From the NCBI GenBank assembly GCA_963765105.1, contig CAVXUW010000004.1, positions 1,240,001 through 1,304,000 on the forward strand: a stretch of 64,000 nt of DNA. The letters run 5' to 3'. Shown here piece by piece: positions 52,685 through 62,444 of this stretch (its first letter is position 1; the number at the start of each line of letters is the position of its first letter). A program made the translations under genes and the position numbers. Under the pieces are notes generated by a model. That model saw only the letters and a program-made list of their open reading frames with translations. It ran no database searches and had not been told where the DNA came from. The stretch comes from CALMEC01 sp963765105 (GTDB lineage Bacteria > Actinomycetota > Thermoleophilia > Miltoncostaeales > Miltoncostaeaceae).

Positions 52685-53427
52685 ATGACACGCTGTCGGA
52701 GGTTCAGGACTACTACGATCGCCTCGCCCCGCGCCTCTACGCGGTGGAGGAACGCAACTGGCATCTGCAGAGCCGCATCTCCCTCGTCCTCGAGACCATC
52801 GACCGTTTCGCACCGCCGCGGTCGCGTGTCCTCGACATCGGCTGCGGCACCGGATTCTTGTTGGAGCACATGGCACGCCGCGAGTTCTCCGGCGTGGGTG
52901 TTGACCTGTCGCCCGAATCGGTCGAGGTGGCACAGGCGCGCCTGGCCGAGCTGGGCGCCGCCGACCGCCTGCGGGCCGAGGTGGGAAGTGCCTACGAACC
53001 GCCCGACGGGCCGTTCGACCTGGTCACCGTCACCGACGTGCTCGAGCACCTCGAAGATCCACGCCGGTGCCTCACCGCGGCGCGTGAGCGGCTTGCCCCC
53101 GGCGGCCTCGTCGTGGTCTCCACACCCAACCGCCGCAGCCTGCATGGCGCCCGGCGATGGATGTCGGAGCGCGTGCCGGGAATCAAACTGTCGCTCGCCC
53201 CGATCGACAACTGGCAAACCTGGGGCGACCTCGAAGCACACGGCGCCGCCGCGGGACTCGTTCCCGTAACCCGTCGCGGCATTTTCTTCCGGCCCGGTGG
53301 GCGCATCGGGTCGCAGATCGGTCGCATCTACCGACTCGACGCTGCCCGCCGACTCGAGCTTGCCGCCTCACGCACGCCGGTGGGACAGTTCGGCTTCTAC
53401 ATCTGCCTTGGATTCCGGGCCCGCTGA
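52681..53427 (+). CDS. SAM-dependent methyltransferase (UbiG/Methyltransf_11-like)
   Basis: 248 residues from the ATG at 52681, chosen for its ATGA overlap with the previous stop. An ATG at 52669 is also possible. Motif I is VLDIGCGTGFLLEHMA, motif II GVDLSPESVEVA and motif IV DLVTVTDVLEHLEDP. The post-motif GGLVVVSTPNRRSLHGARRWM is typical of small-molecule O-methyltransferases. In a polysaccharide cluster, it may methylate a sugar or lipid carrier. Confidence 0.85.
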   Translation: MNDTLSEVQDYYDRLAPRLYAVEERNWHLQSRISLVLETIDRFAPPRSRVLDIGCGTGFLLEHMARREFSGVGVDLSPESVEVAQARLAELGAADRLRAEVGSAYEPPDGPFDLVTVTDVLEHLEDPRRCLTAARERLAPGGLVVVSTPNRRSLHGARRWMSERVPGIKLSLAPIDNWQTWGDLEAHGAAAGLVPVTRRGIFFRPGGRIGSQIGRIYRLDAARRLELAASRTPVGQFGFYICLGFRAR

Positions 53428-54454
53428 GCCAACCGCGGCGGCGGGCCGGCGCATCGCCGGGGTCGCCATCGTCGGGCTCTGTGTCATCGCCGCCGGCGTG
53501 TTCGTCACCCCGTTCGCGTTCCCGACCCCGCCGCCGATTGTCACCGGCTTCCAGTCCACCCGCCTGTTTAGCCCTCAGGGTGACGGCAAACGCGACATCG
53601 CCCGCGTGGCCGTGAAGTTGAACGAGCGCAGCCGGGTCACCGTCGACATCCAGGAGCGCTCCACCGGCAAGCGTGCCCGCGGCCTCATTGACGAAGACCG
53701 CCCCAAAGGCGTCGTGCGCCTGTCGTGGGATGGCAACGACGACCAGGGACGGCCGGTACCCGACGGGCAGTACGTGGTGAGCTTGCGCGCCCGGCTGGGG
53801 AAGCAGAAGTTCAACACCAGCCGCCGCATCGTCGTCGACCGCCAGCCCCCGCAGCTCACCGCCGTGACCGTGCAGTCCGCCGCTCTCGCCGGACCGGGTG
53901 AGGGGCAATGCCGTGTGACCGCAACCGCGGCAGAAAAGGGCGCGCTCACCATCGAGGCCCTTCCCACCGGCGGTGGCGCACCCCTCGCCCGGTCCGGACC
54001 CGAGCCCGTCGTCGCCGGACAGTCGACGCTCTGGAACTGGGACGGAAACAGCGCAAACGGCACCCCGGCCCCGCCGGGCCCGTACGTCATTCGGGCAACG
54101 ATCACCGACACCCCGAAGAACGCAAACGAACGCCAGGCCACGTGTTGGGTGGGACACATCCTCGGTGCGCCGCTTCCTGCTCGTCCCAAGCTGGGTGATC
54201 GTATCGCCGTGCGCCTCACCGACGCCGCAGGCACCCCACTTCCCGCAGGCACGGGGGTCCGCCTGTCCCTCGCGCTCCGCAACGCCGAGCCGGGCGGGGC
54301 AAATACGGAGATTCTGGGACCCAAGGTGGGAATCACCGCGCAGGGGCCGGTGCGCCAGGTGCGCCTCCAGCTGCCCCGCAAGATCCCGCCACGACGGCTG
54401 TGGCTGGTGGCCACGACAAAGCTGGGTCAGGCACTGATCCCCCTCAGCCCATGA
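53408..54454 (+). CDS. Membrane-anchored protein with FlgD-like Ig domain
   Basis: 348 residues from a TTG at 53408, the first plausible start. No ATG or GTG gives a better N-terminus. One helix (GRRIAGVAIVGLCVIAAGVFV) anchors it. The next domain contains FSPQGDGKRDIARVAVKLNERSRVTVDI and VRLSWDGNDDQGRPVPDGQYVVSL, the FlgD-Ig/CHU_C-type signature used in surface and secretion proteins. A second beta-rich domain follows (STLWNWDGNSANGTPAPPGPYVIRA). It overlaps the methyltransferase by 20 nt. Confidence 0.65.
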   Translation: MDSGPAEPTAAAGRRIAGVAIVGLCVIAAGVFVTPFAFPTPPPIVTGFQSTRLFSPQGDGKRDIARVAVKLNERSRVTVDIQERSTGKRARGLIDEDRPKGVVRLSWDGNDDQGRPVPDGQYVVSLRARLGKQKFNTSRRIVVDRQPPQLTAVTVQSAALAGPGEGQCRVTATAAEKGALTIEALPTGGGAPLARSGPEPVVAGQSTLWNWDGNSANGTPAPPGPYVIRATITDTPKNANERQATCWVGHILGAPLPARPKLGDRIAVRLTDAAGTPLPAGTGVRLSLALRNAEPGGANTEILGPKVGITAQGPVRQVRLQLPRKIPPRRLWLVATTKLGQALIPLSP

Positions 54455-56019
54455 GCACGACCGAATCCTTCCAAGTCGTTGCCGCACTCGGCGGCGCCCT
54501 CGGCGTGCTCGGGATGCTTGCCCCCACGCGCTCCACACACGGTGCGCGCCGTGCCGGGTCCCTCGCCCTGACCGTCGCATCGTGGGGCCTGCTCCTGGGC
54601 AGCCTCATCTCACGCGACGACCTGTCGGCGCTCGGCGATCGCATCTCCGGCGTCACCCGGGTTGGCATCGTCGTTGTGGGTGGTCTCATTGCGCTGGGGC
54701 TCGGCCTTCTGGCCGTGCGGGCGTGCATACGTCGCCCCGTGGTTTGGGTGGTGCTGCTGGCCATCGCCGCGCCCATCCGCCTGCCGATTTCGCTGGGGGG
54801 AGACCGTGCCGGCAACCTGCTCGTCCCGCTCTACGCCGTCATCACCATCGGTCTGGTGGCGTGGGGATGGGGCCGTCGCACCGGAGCATTCGCTGCCTCA
54901 CGCCCCGACAGGGCAGGGCTTATCGACCTGGCCATCGGCTCCTTCACGGCGTTCTCACTGGCATCGACGCTGTGGAGTGACGACATCGCCGAGGCCACGA
55001 CGAAGATCGTGTTCTTCTACATTCCGTTCGCGCTTTTGTATTGGCTGGTGCGCCGGTGGTGGGCCGTCGTTGCCGAGCCCACCCGTGCACTGGCCACCAC
55101 CACCCTCGCGATGGGCGCTGCCATCGCGGTTGTGGCCATCGGCCAGTTCGCAACGAAGACGATCTGGTGGAACGACACCCTCGCCGAGGCGAACATCCGC
55201 AACCGATTCTTCCGCGCCAACAGCATCTTCTACGACCCCAACATCCTGGGCCGTTACCTGATGATGGCGTTGGTGATCGCCACCGCGTACCTGTGTGTCA
55301 CCCATCGTGGCCGCACCCTGACGGTTCTTACCGTGGCGTTGGCGGTGATGACGATTGGGCTTGCGGTGACGTTGTCGCAGTCATCGGCGCTGGGTCTTAT
55401 CGCAGCTTTGGTCATCCTCGCGCTCCGGGTGTTTGGCGTGCGACGCACGGCGTTGGTAGGCGCGGCGACGCTGGCGCTGGTCGGGGTGCCCGCCGTGATC
55501 GCCAGCGACGGGGTGCGCGACAAGGTGACCTCGGTGCGGAGCCTGGCCAGCGACGGCGGCGGGCGGTTGTCGCTCGCGAAGGGGGGCATCAACCTCTGGA
55601 AGACACAGCCGATCGAGGGCATCGGTCTTGGAGCATTTGGCGATCGCTACCGCGACACATTCAGCCGACGTGATCAGCTGCGCACACGCGTGTTCATCTC
55701 GCACACCGCACCAATCACCGTGTTGGCCGAACTCGGCCTTGTGGGCTTCGGGTTGTTCATCTTCGCCGCGATTGCCGCCGTCGGCACGATGTGGCGCGCG
55801 TCACGCCCCGACGACGGGTCGGGCCGGGCCGCCTGGGTTGCCCTGGCGATTCTCATCGGCATCGTCGTTCACAGCTTGTTCTACTCGGGATTGTTCGAGG
55901 ATCCCTTTACGTGGATCGTGGCCGGCGTTGGGGCCGCACTGGCGTCGGCACGTGTGGGCGCACCCGCCACCGACAACACCACCCGAATGGGCGTGGTAAC
56001 TCCCCAACCCGTGGCGTAG
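54451..56019 (+). CDS. O-antigen ligase/polymerase-like membrane protein
   Basis: 522 residues, about twelve helices. The Wzy_C/O-antigen ligase domain is recognisable from the large loop near the end: GRLSLAKGGINLWKTQPIEGIGLGAFGDRYRDTF, then ISHTAPITVLAELGLVGFGLFIF, with Arg and His residues typical of polymer transfer from a lipid carrier. It polymerises or ligates surface polysaccharide on the outer membrane face. It starts by ATGA overlap. A distant relative lies at 59842. Confidence 0.82.
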   Translation: MSTTESFQVVAALGGALGVLGMLAPTRSTHGARRAGSLALTVASWGLLLGSLISRDDLSALGDRISGVTRVGIVVVGGLIALGLGLLAVRACIRRPVVWVVLLAIAAPIRLPISLGGDRAGNLLVPLYAVITIGLVAWGWGRRTGAFAASRPDRAGLIDLAIGSFTAFSLASTLWSDDIAEATTKIVFFYIPFALLYWLVRRWWAVVAEPTRALATTTLAMGAAIAVVAIGQFATKTIWWNDTLAEANIRNRFFRANSIFYDPNILGRYLMMALVIATAYLCVTHRGRTLTVLTVALAVMTIGLAVTLSQSSALGLIAALVILALRVFGVRRTALVGAATLALVGVPAVIASDGVRDKVTSVRSLASDGGGRLSLAKGGINLWKTQPIEGIGLGAFGDRYRDTFSRRDQLRTRVFISHTAPITVLAELGLVGFGLFIFAAIAAVGTMWRASRPDDGSGRAAWVALAILIGIVVHSLFYSGLFEDPFTWIVAGVGAALASARVGAPATDNTTRMGVVTPQPVA

Positions 56020-56025
56020 TCACCC

Positions 56026-57090
56026 ATGGCTCTTCGCATCCTCTGCATCAGCAACATGTACCCCGGACCCGATAACCCGGACTACGGGGCGTTTGTCGAG
56101 ACGATGAACCGGGCACTTCAGGCGGAGGGGCATGAGGTGGAGTGCGTTGCCATCGACACGCGCTCCCGTGGGGTCGTGCGGACGCCGGGGAAGTACCTCA
56201 CGTTGGCGCGTCGGGCCCTGGCCCCCGCTAAGCGGGCTGACGTGATCTACGCCCACTACCTGTTTCCAACGGGGGCGATTGCCGCGGCCGTCGGAGGCGC
56301 CACGCACAAACCGTGGGTCATCACCGCACACGGGCGGGACGTCCGCAACCTCGACAACCCCGCACTGCGGCGACTGTCGGCCCCGGCCGTGGCCCGAGCG
56401 TCGGCCGTCATCGCCGTCAGCCGCCGACTGGCCGACGACCTTGCCGCAAGCGGCCTTGTGCTCCCTCCGGTCTATGTGGCGCACATGGGTGTCGATCTCG
56501 AGCGATTCCAGCCGCACGACCGCGCGGCCGCACGATCCCGGGTCGGGATTCACGGCGGGCCGGTCATTGTGGCCGTCGGTGGACTGACAGATCGCAAGAA
56601 CCCACTCCGGTTGGTTCAGGCGGTGGCACGCCTTCGTGGACGCTTCCCCGAGGTGCGCCTCGTTTTCGTCGGTGACGGACCCCTCGCCGGCGCCATCCGC
56701 GCCGGGGCAGAGTCGATGGGATTGGGTGAGGCCGTGACCCTCGTGGGCGCCGTTCCCAACACGGAGATCGTCGACTGGCTCGCCGCATGTGACGTCCTTG
56801 CCCTCCCCAGCCTCATCGAACCCCTCGGGGTGGTGGCGCTGGAAGCCATGGCGTCCGGTCGACCGGTCGTGGCCACCCGTGTGGGTGGCACCGCCGAGGT
56901 GGTGGGCGCGGCCGGTCGACTCGTCGACCCTCTCAACCCCATTGCCATCGCCGACGGACTTGCCGAGGTCCTCGACCGCCCACCCAGCGAACAGGTGTGT
57001 CGCACCGCCGCCATCGCCCACGGCGTGTCACGTCAGGCGCGCAAGGTGAGCGCTGTGCTTACGCGGGCGGTGGAGCAGCCGGTGCGCTGA
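56026..57090 (+). CDS. GT4-family glycosyltransferase
   Basis: 354 residues. GT-B fold: LRILCISNMYPGPDNPDYGAFVETMNRALQAEGHEVECVAI, ITAHGRDVRN, then the C-terminal nucleotide-sugar domain with GGLTDRKNPLRLVQAVARL, LVFVGDGPL and the E-x7-E motif in PSLIEPLGVVALEAMASGRPVVATRVGG. It is cytoplasmic or peripheral, transferring sugars to a lipid-linked acceptor. Its last 32 nt overlap the end of the convergent GGDEF/HD-GYP gene. Confidence 0.92.
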   Translation: MALRILCISNMYPGPDNPDYGAFVETMNRALQAEGHEVECVAIDTRSRGVVRTPGKYLTLARRALAPAKRADVIYAHYLFPTGAIAAAVGGATHKPWVITAHGRDVRNLDNPALRRLSAPAVARASAVIAVSRRLADDLAASGLVLPPVYVAHMGVDLERFQPHDRAAARSRVGIHGGPVIVAVGGLTDRKNPLRLVQAVARLRGRFPEVRLVFVGDGPLAGAIRAGAESMGLGEAVTLVGAVPNTEIVDWLAACDVLALPSLIEPLGVVALEAMASGRPVVATRVGGTAEVVGAAGRLVDPLNPIAIADGLAEVLDRPPSEQVCRTAAIAHGVSRQARKVSAVLTRAVEQPVR

Positions 57091-59755
57091 CCGAGGTGCC
57101 GACCTCGGCCGCATCTGGTTGGGGCTCACCCGGGTAGCGAATGTCGGTCAGCGTGAGCCGACCGATGCGGCCGAGCTCCTCGAGCACGGCAACGACGGCC
57201 GGGGAGAACTGTTTCTCCACGCAGCGGCGGGCTTCCGCCAAAGCCTCTGGGAATGTCTTGGGCGTGCCGTAGAGACGCACGCTGGTCATGGCGTCCCACG
57301 AGTCGGCAACGGCGATGATGGCCGCGCCATCGGAGATGTCCTCACCGGCGAGGCCATCAGGGTAGCCATCTCCATCCCAGCGCTCGTGATGGCCGCGAAC
57401 CCACCGCACCTGCTCGCTGCTCAACACATCGGACACAATCTCGGCGCCGAGAACCGCATGGGCCTCGACCTCACGCATCTCCCGGGGCGCCAGACGATCG
57501 GCTTTGAACAGAAGCGCATCCGGAACGCCGATCTTACCGACGTCATGGAGAAGGGCAGCCTCTTCAAGCTGCTCCAGACGCTCGGGCGTCCATCCCAGCT
57601 CAGCGGCAATCCGCAGGGAGATGGCCGCGACACGTTCGGCGTGCCGTGCCGTGGAGGGGTCCTTCGCGTCGACCGCCCGAGCCAAGGCACGCAGGGCCGT
57701 TACCGCTTGGCTTCGCGCCAGACGCTCCGCCCGTTCCGACTCCGACAGATCCCGCACCACGTGCGGCGAATAACGCAGCGTGACGTTGCGTCCACTGGCT
57801 TTGGCCCAGTAGAGCGCACCGTCGGCGCACCGCATCATTTCAATGGCCCCGTCGGCCTGGGTGAGGTCGGAGACACCTGCCGATGCGGTGACCGTCCCCA
57901 CGCCGCCAGGAAAGGGCGTGGCCGCCACGGACCGGCGCGCACGTTCGGCGGCGCGCCACGCGTTGATGCCGTCGGTGCCCGGCATGATCCACGCGAACTC
58001 CTCGCCGCCGATCCGCGCGACGAGCTCCCCCGAACGAGCCTCGCCGGCAAGGCGCTGGGCCGCTTCGGCCAGTACGTCGTCGCCCACCTGGTGCCCAAAC
58101 GCGTCGTTGACCTCCTTGAAGCGGTCGAGGTCGAGAATCACCAGTGACAGCTCGTCGTTGGTGCGCCGCGCCTTCTCGATCTCCTCCCCGAGCCGTTCAT
58201 GGAAGGTGCGGTGGTTGGCCAGCCCGGTGAGCGGATCGGTGGCCGCCTGGTTGGCCAGGCGCGCCCGCGCGTCGGCGTTGGCGACCGTTAGCTCCACGAG
58301 CTCGGCGAAACGCGCAAGGCGTTCCTCGGCGTCCACGGCGAGTGAATGACCGTCGCTGGTGAACGCGGCGACGGCACCCCACCGGACCGAGCCGACCTGC
58401 ACCGGCGCCGCGACCCCGGCCCGGATGCCATGACCAGCAAAGACATCGGCGGTGGTGGGATCGGTTGTGGTGATGTCCTCCACCCGCACCGGCGCCCCGG
58501 TGCGAAACACCGCGGCAACCGGCGACCCACCATCCAAGGGGACGCGGGTGGGGGCTTCGGCGATGACGGAGCCCGACTGCACCCACGTTCCGACGTTGAC
58601 GATGCGCTCCGCCAACGGATCGAATCGCGTCACCACACCGACGTCGGCACCGAGCATGATCGCGATCTCGCGAGCAACCAACTCGAACACGCGGGTGGGG
58701 GGCGAGCCGGCCGCGACGAAGGTCGCCACACGTCGAAGCGCCTCCTGCTCGGCGGCGGCGTTTCGCGTCTCGACGTCGCGGCGGCGGCGTTCGGTGATGT
58801 CGCGCACGACGTGAAGCGACCCGTGGCCATGGGCAAGTGGCGAGGCCGCCAACGACAATTCTCGGTCGTCGGGGAGGCCGTCGAGCGCGAGGTCCGTTTC
58901 CCCAAAGCCGGCAATTTGGTCGGCCCAGGGCGGAGCACGGCCCACGATCTCCTCACGGTCGCGCCCGATGAGCTCGCACAAACGGTCGTTGGCGTCCGTA
59001 ACGGTGCCCGTGCGATCGAGCACCGCGAGGCCGTCGTCGACGGAGGCCATGACCACCCGCGTCGCGTCACGCTCGGCGGCGACCCGCGCGAGGGCCGCGC
59101 GGCGCGCACGATCGATCGCAAACCACAGCGCAAAGGCCACGGAGACCAGCGCTGCCACGAGCAGGCCGATGACCGCCATCGTCCGAATCAGAATGTTTCG
59201 ATCACGCTCCATCCGCTGGGCGATGGACGCTTCGATCTGCGTGAACCACGCCTCCACTGCCTGGTCGAGCTCCTCGATCTGCTTCTCGGTTTGGGATCGG
59301 AACTCAACCTCGGCGGCTGTCCCGATCGTGAGGCGCCGGTTGGAGGTGACGAACGGCGTGAGCGAGCTCATGCCGCGTTGCACCCGGTCGGTGAGCGGCC
59401 CCTCGCGCGGCTCGTCGCGCCGCTCGTTCAGGATCGCGGTCAAGCCGACGGTGGCGGTGAGATACCGCAGCGTGAGTTCGGGGGGGATCGACGGACCGCC
59501 GCTGATTGCCCGGCCGCGCCAGTAGGTGGCAAGGAGGTCTTGCATCTCCGTGCGCAGCTGTACGACACGGTTCTCGACGGACGTCGCCCGACGATGCTCA
59601 TCGGCTGACGACACGATGCGCCGCGCCAAGAGGAACGATCCCAGAACGATCAGGGTGGAGAGCACCGCGACCGCTCCCCAGTGGAGACGACGCAGCCGCG
59701 TCAACCGCGCTTCATCCGGGCCGGGTGGCACCGTATGAGCGAGGTCGACGTCCAT
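57059..59755 (-). CDS. PAS-GAF-GGDEF-HD-GYP cyclic-di-GMP regulator
   Basis: 898 residues. Two helices (about 27-46 and 189-210) enclose an extracytoplasmic sensor domain. Then come PAS (VVMASVDDGLAVLDRTGTVTDANDRLCEL, about 230-310), GAF (about 345-490), GGDEF (DPLTGLANHRTFHERL to RIGGEEFAWI, intact GGEEF, about 505-665) and HD-GYP (TARHAERVAAIS, LLHDVGKIGVPD and HHERWDGDGYPDGLAGEDI, about 690-870). Both synthase and phosphodiesterase signatures are intact, so it may make and degrade c-di-GMP. It overlaps the GT4 gene tail to tail by 32 nt. TATCCT lies six bases before its ATG. Confidence 0.93.
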   Translation of the reverse strand: MDVDLAHTVPPGPDEARLTRLRRLHWGAVAVLSTLIVLGSFLLARRIVSSADEHRRATSVENRVVQLRTEMQDLLATYWRGRAISGGPSIPPELTLRYLTATVGLTAILNERRDEPREGPLTDRVQRGMSSLTPFVTSNRRLTIGTAAEVEFRSQTEKQIEELDQAVEAWFTQIEASIAQRMERDRNILIRTMAVIGLLVAALVSVAFALWFAIDRARRAALARVAAERDATRVVMASVDDGLAVLDRTGTVTDANDRLCELIGRDREEIVGRAPPWADQIAGFGETDLALDGLPDDRELSLAASPLAHGHGSLHVVRDITERRRRDVETRNAAAEQEALRRVATFVAAGSPPTRVFELVAREIAIMLGADVGVVTRFDPLAERIVNVGTWVQSGSVIAEAPTRVPLDGGSPVAAVFRTGAPVRVEDITTTDPTTADVFAGHGIRAGVAAPVQVGSVRWGAVAAFTSDGHSLAVDAEERLARFAELVELTVANADARARLANQAATDPLTGLANHRTFHERLGEEIEKARRTNDELSLVILDLDRFKEVNDAFGHQVGDDVLAEAAQRLAGEARSGELVARIGGEEFAWIMPGTDGINAWRAAERARRSVAATPFPGGVGTVTASAGVSDLTQADGAIEMMRCADGALYWAKASGRNVTLRYSPHVVRDLSESERAERLARSQAVTALRALARAVDAKDPSTARHAERVAAISLRIAAELGWTPERLEQLEEAALLHDVGKIGVPDALLFKADRLAPREMREVEAHAVLGAEIVSDVLSSEQVRWVRGHHERWDGDGYPDGLAGEDISDGAAIIAVADSWDAMTSVRLYGTPKTFPEALAEARRCVEKQFSPAVVAVLEELGRIGRLTLTDIRYPGEPQPDAAEVGTSVSAPAAPPPA

Positions 59756-59761
59756 CCGACG

Positions 59762-59767
59762 AGGATA
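59762..59767 (-). promoter_or_regulatory. -10 element of the GGDEF/HD-GYP gene
   Basis: Minus-strand TATCCT, six bases, ATG at 59755. This predicts a leaderless message. Confidence 0.55.
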
Positions 59768-59825
59768 CCCACCCCCTTCGCATGATGCCGAACCTGGCGG
59801 GCAGGAGGCGCGACGATGACGCTGC

Positions 59826-59831
59826 TACCCT
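59826..59831 (+). promoter_or_regulatory. -10 element of the second ligase operon
   Basis: TACCCT, ten bases, ATG at 59842. Confidence 0.45.
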
Positions 59832-59841
59832 GCGCGGTCGC

Positions 59842-61254
59842 ATGGCCACCACCTCTTTGCCGCGGCCCGGACTGCTGACACTCGCCGCCGGTGCGGTCGT
59901 TGCCGGGGGTCTTGCAACGGTTCAGCCGGTGATCGGTCTGGCGGTTGCGGTCCTCGCGTTGATCGGCGTGATCCTGGTGCAGGTGCCCCTGTCGCGTCTG
60001 GCGCGGGTGGGGGTTGTGGTGACGGCTGTGGCGGCCATTGCGGGCCCCAACCTTGGGGTGCCGGGAGCGCCGTCCATCTTTGCCTTTCGCGTGCTGATCA
60101 TCTTGCTGGGGCTTGGTGTGGTGATCTCCCTCATGCGCGGGGGAGACGTTGTCATCCCACGAGGATGGATGCGTCCCGCACTCCTTCTCGGTGTGATGGT
60201 CGCGTGGTCGGTGATCTCCATCGCCTGGGCCGACGACGTGGGCGCAGCCGTGCGCTGGAGTGTCTTCCTGCTCATGATGAGCGCCCTGGCCGTCGCGATC
60301 CCCCTCGCCTGTCGGGACCGGCGTATGACGGTGCGGCTGTTGAGCGTCCTGGGCGTGACGTTTCTGCTGGCAACACTGCTCGCCGTGGCCGAGCTGCGAC
60401 TGGGCTTTCGCCTGCCCACATCCGCCCTACGCTCCCGTGACCTGGCGTTTGCCACGACGAGCCTCTTTGGCAATCAGAACAACTTCGCGACGTACCTGAC
60501 GCTGACGCTGCCGTACTTCCTCTGCCTGCCCACGGCGTTCCGCGACGGCCGGCTGGTGGTGTTGGGCATCGTGGGAAGCGCCGTCACGCTGGTGTCGCTG
60601 CTCTTTACCGGGAGCCGATCGAACCTCGTGGCCGCCGGGCTCATCCTGACGGGCTTCGTCATCGCCCTGGCCACCGACGGGCGCCGTCCCAACCGCGTGG
60701 GCTGGGCGGCAGGCTTGGTGGCCGTCGGCGCCTTGATCGTCATCCCCTCGGTGCTGGGACGGGGTTTCATCCCACTCCCGGCGGACGCCGTGACCAAGTT
60801 CGACCTCACCCTGCTGTTGGAACAGCGCAGGCAGGCCAGCGGGTCGGGTGCGGTGCGTGAGGCGGTGTTGACCGACGGCCTCGGGCTGGTTCGCGACAGC
60901 GGCGGCCTCGGCGTGGGCGCCGGGAATGCCGAGCCGAGCCTACGCAACCTCGCCGCATTCAGCGGGGTTGAGAACCTTCACAACTGGTGGCTCGAGGTGC
61001 TCGTCAACCTCGGCCTGGTGGGCTTGGTTGCCTACGTGGGGATGTACCTCACGTTGCTGCGGGGCCAGTGGCGGGCGGCGAAGAGTTCGGATGATCCCTT
61101 GGTGCAGTGGCTGGGCCTGTCCGGGGCGCTGGCATTGGTGGGATTTGTGGTCGGGTCACTCGGGCCGTCGTCGGTGATTACCTTCGCACCGATGTGGATT
61201 ACGTTCGGGTTGGGCATGCTCACGCTTGTCCTGGCACGAAAGGCCGCCGCGTGA
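59842..61254 (+). CDS. O-antigen ligase/polymerase-like membrane protein
   Basis: 470 residues from the ATG at 59842, about eleven helices. The Wzy/WaaL-type loop is GSGAVREAVLTDGLGLVRDSGGLGVGAGNAEPSLRNLA and HNWWLEVLVNLGLVGLVAYVG, with SLFGNQNNFATYLTLTLPYFL earlier. The GNQN segment is common in these ligases. It probably polymerises or transfers a surface glycan. It starts the operon with the following GT4 genes and overlaps the next by GTGA. A longer open frame upstream runs through the promoter and was not used. Confidence 0.82.
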   Translation: MATTSLPRPGLLTLAAGAVVAGGLATVQPVIGLAVAVLALIGVILVQVPLSRLARVGVVVTAVAAIAGPNLGVPGAPSIFAFRVLIILLGLGVVISLMRGGDVVIPRGWMRPALLLGVMVAWSVISIAWADDVGAAVRWSVFLLMMSALAVAIPLACRDRRMTVRLLSVLGVTFLLATLLAVAELRLGFRLPTSALRSRDLAFATTSLFGNQNNFATYLTLTLPYFLCLPTAFRDGRLVVLGIVGSAVTLVSLLFTGSRSNLVAAGLILTGFVIALATDGRRPNRVGWAAGLVAVGALIVIPSVLGRGFIPLPADAVTKFDLTLLLEQRRQASGSGAVREAVLTDGLGLVRDSGGLGVGAGNAEPSLRNLAAFSGVENLHNWWLEVLVNLGLVGLVAYVGMYLTLLRGQWRAAKSSDDPLVQWLGLSGALALVGFVVGSLGPSSVITFAPMWITFGLGMLTLVLARKAAA

Positions 61255-62444
61255 GAATTCTGATGCTGTCCCACCTGTACCCCAGCGCCGCCGATCCCAC
61301 GGCGGGAACGTTCGTGCACGAGCAAGCCACGGCGCTGATCGACCTCGGCCACGATGTGCGGGTGATGTCACCGAAGGGCATTGCGCCCCCCCTCGCGAAG
61401 CGTTGGGCCCGCCTTCGCGACGTGCCCGGTGTCGACCGCCACGACGGGGTTCACGTGCTCTACCCACGCAAGGTGACGCTTCCCGGCGCTCGGCTGGGGT
61501 CGTGGAACGCCGAATCGATGCGCCTGGCCATTCGCGGACCGATGCAGCGCGTCTATGAACGCTGGCCCTTTGACGTGATCCACGCCCACATGGTGGTGCC
61601 GGACGGGTGGGCCGCCGCCCGCGTCGGCGCCGACCTGGGTGTGCCGGTGCTGGCTACCGCCCACCGCGCCGACGTGCTCGACGTGCCCGCGCGCGGAGGG
61701 GCCCAGCGCGCCCAGGTGGCCGAGGCCGTGGCGGACATCGATCAGATCGTCGCCGTCAGCAAAGCAATGCGCGCGGCCTGCGAGGAGCTGGCGACACCGC
61801 GGCGGCCGGTGGCGGTGGTGCCCAACGGGGCCGACACGCGCACGTTCTTTCCCCGCGACCGCGCCGCAGCACGCACCCGACTGGGCCTGCCGGCCCATGA
61901 GCCCATCATCACCTTCGTCGGCGTGCTCACCCCCCGTAAGGGCATTGACACGTTGGTGGAGTCCATGGGCCTCCTCGCGAAGGAACCGGGGGGCGCGCCG
62001 CTTCTGGTGATCGCCGGCATCGGTGAGCTCCGCGACGCGCTCACCCAACGCGCAGCCGAGCTGGGCGTCACCGACCGCATCCGTTTTGTGGGCAAGGTGC
62101 CTCACGACGAGGTGGCGTGGTGGATGGCCGCCGGCGACGTCTTCTGCCTCCCCAGCCTGAGTGAGGGCCTTCCCACCGTGGTGTGTGAGGCGATGGCCTG
62201 TGCCCGGGCGGTGGTGGCCACCGCCGTGGACGGCACGCCCGAGATCGTGGATGACGAACACACGGGTCTTCTGGTGCCACCGCGTAACACCGATGCCTTG
62301 GCCGGGGCCCTGCGTCGCCTATTGGCCGACGCGCCGCTTCGTGAGCGGTTCGAGACCGAATCACTTGCGCGCGCCACCCGCACCTATACGTGGGATGCCA
62401 ACGCCCGGGCATACACCACGCTCTACGAAGCAATCGCTCGGTGA
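61251..62444 (+). CDS. GT4-family glycosyltransferase
   Basis: 397 residues from the GTG at 61251. The acceptor domain starts VRILMLSHLYPSAADPTAGTFVHEQATALIDLGHDVRVMSP. The donor domain contains VVPNGADTRTFFPRD, FVGVLTPRKGIDTLVESM, LLVIAGIGELRDAL and the E-x7-E segment SLSEGLPTVVCEAMACARAVVATAVDGTPEIV. It acts on cytoplasmic lipid-linked intermediates of the polysaccharide. It overlaps neighbours on both sides by 4 nt. Confidence 0.93.
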   Translation: MRILMLSHLYPSAADPTAGTFVHEQATALIDLGHDVRVMSPKGIAPPLAKRWARLRDVPGVDRHDGVHVLYPRKVTLPGARLGSWNAESMRLAIRGPMQRVYERWPFDVIHAHMVVPDGWAAARVGADLGVPVLATAHRADVLDVPARGGAQRAQVAEAVADIDQIVAVSKAMRAACEELATPRRPVAVVPNGADTRTFFPRDRAAARTRLGLPAHEPIITFVGVLTPRKGIDTLVESMGLLAKEPGGAPLLVIAGIGELRDALTQRAAELGVTDRIRFVGKVPHDEVAWWMAAGDVFCLPSLSEGLPTVVCEAMACARAVVATAVDGTPEIVDDEHTGLLVPPRNTDALAGALRRLLADAPLRERFETESLARATRTYTWDANARAYTTLYEAIAR

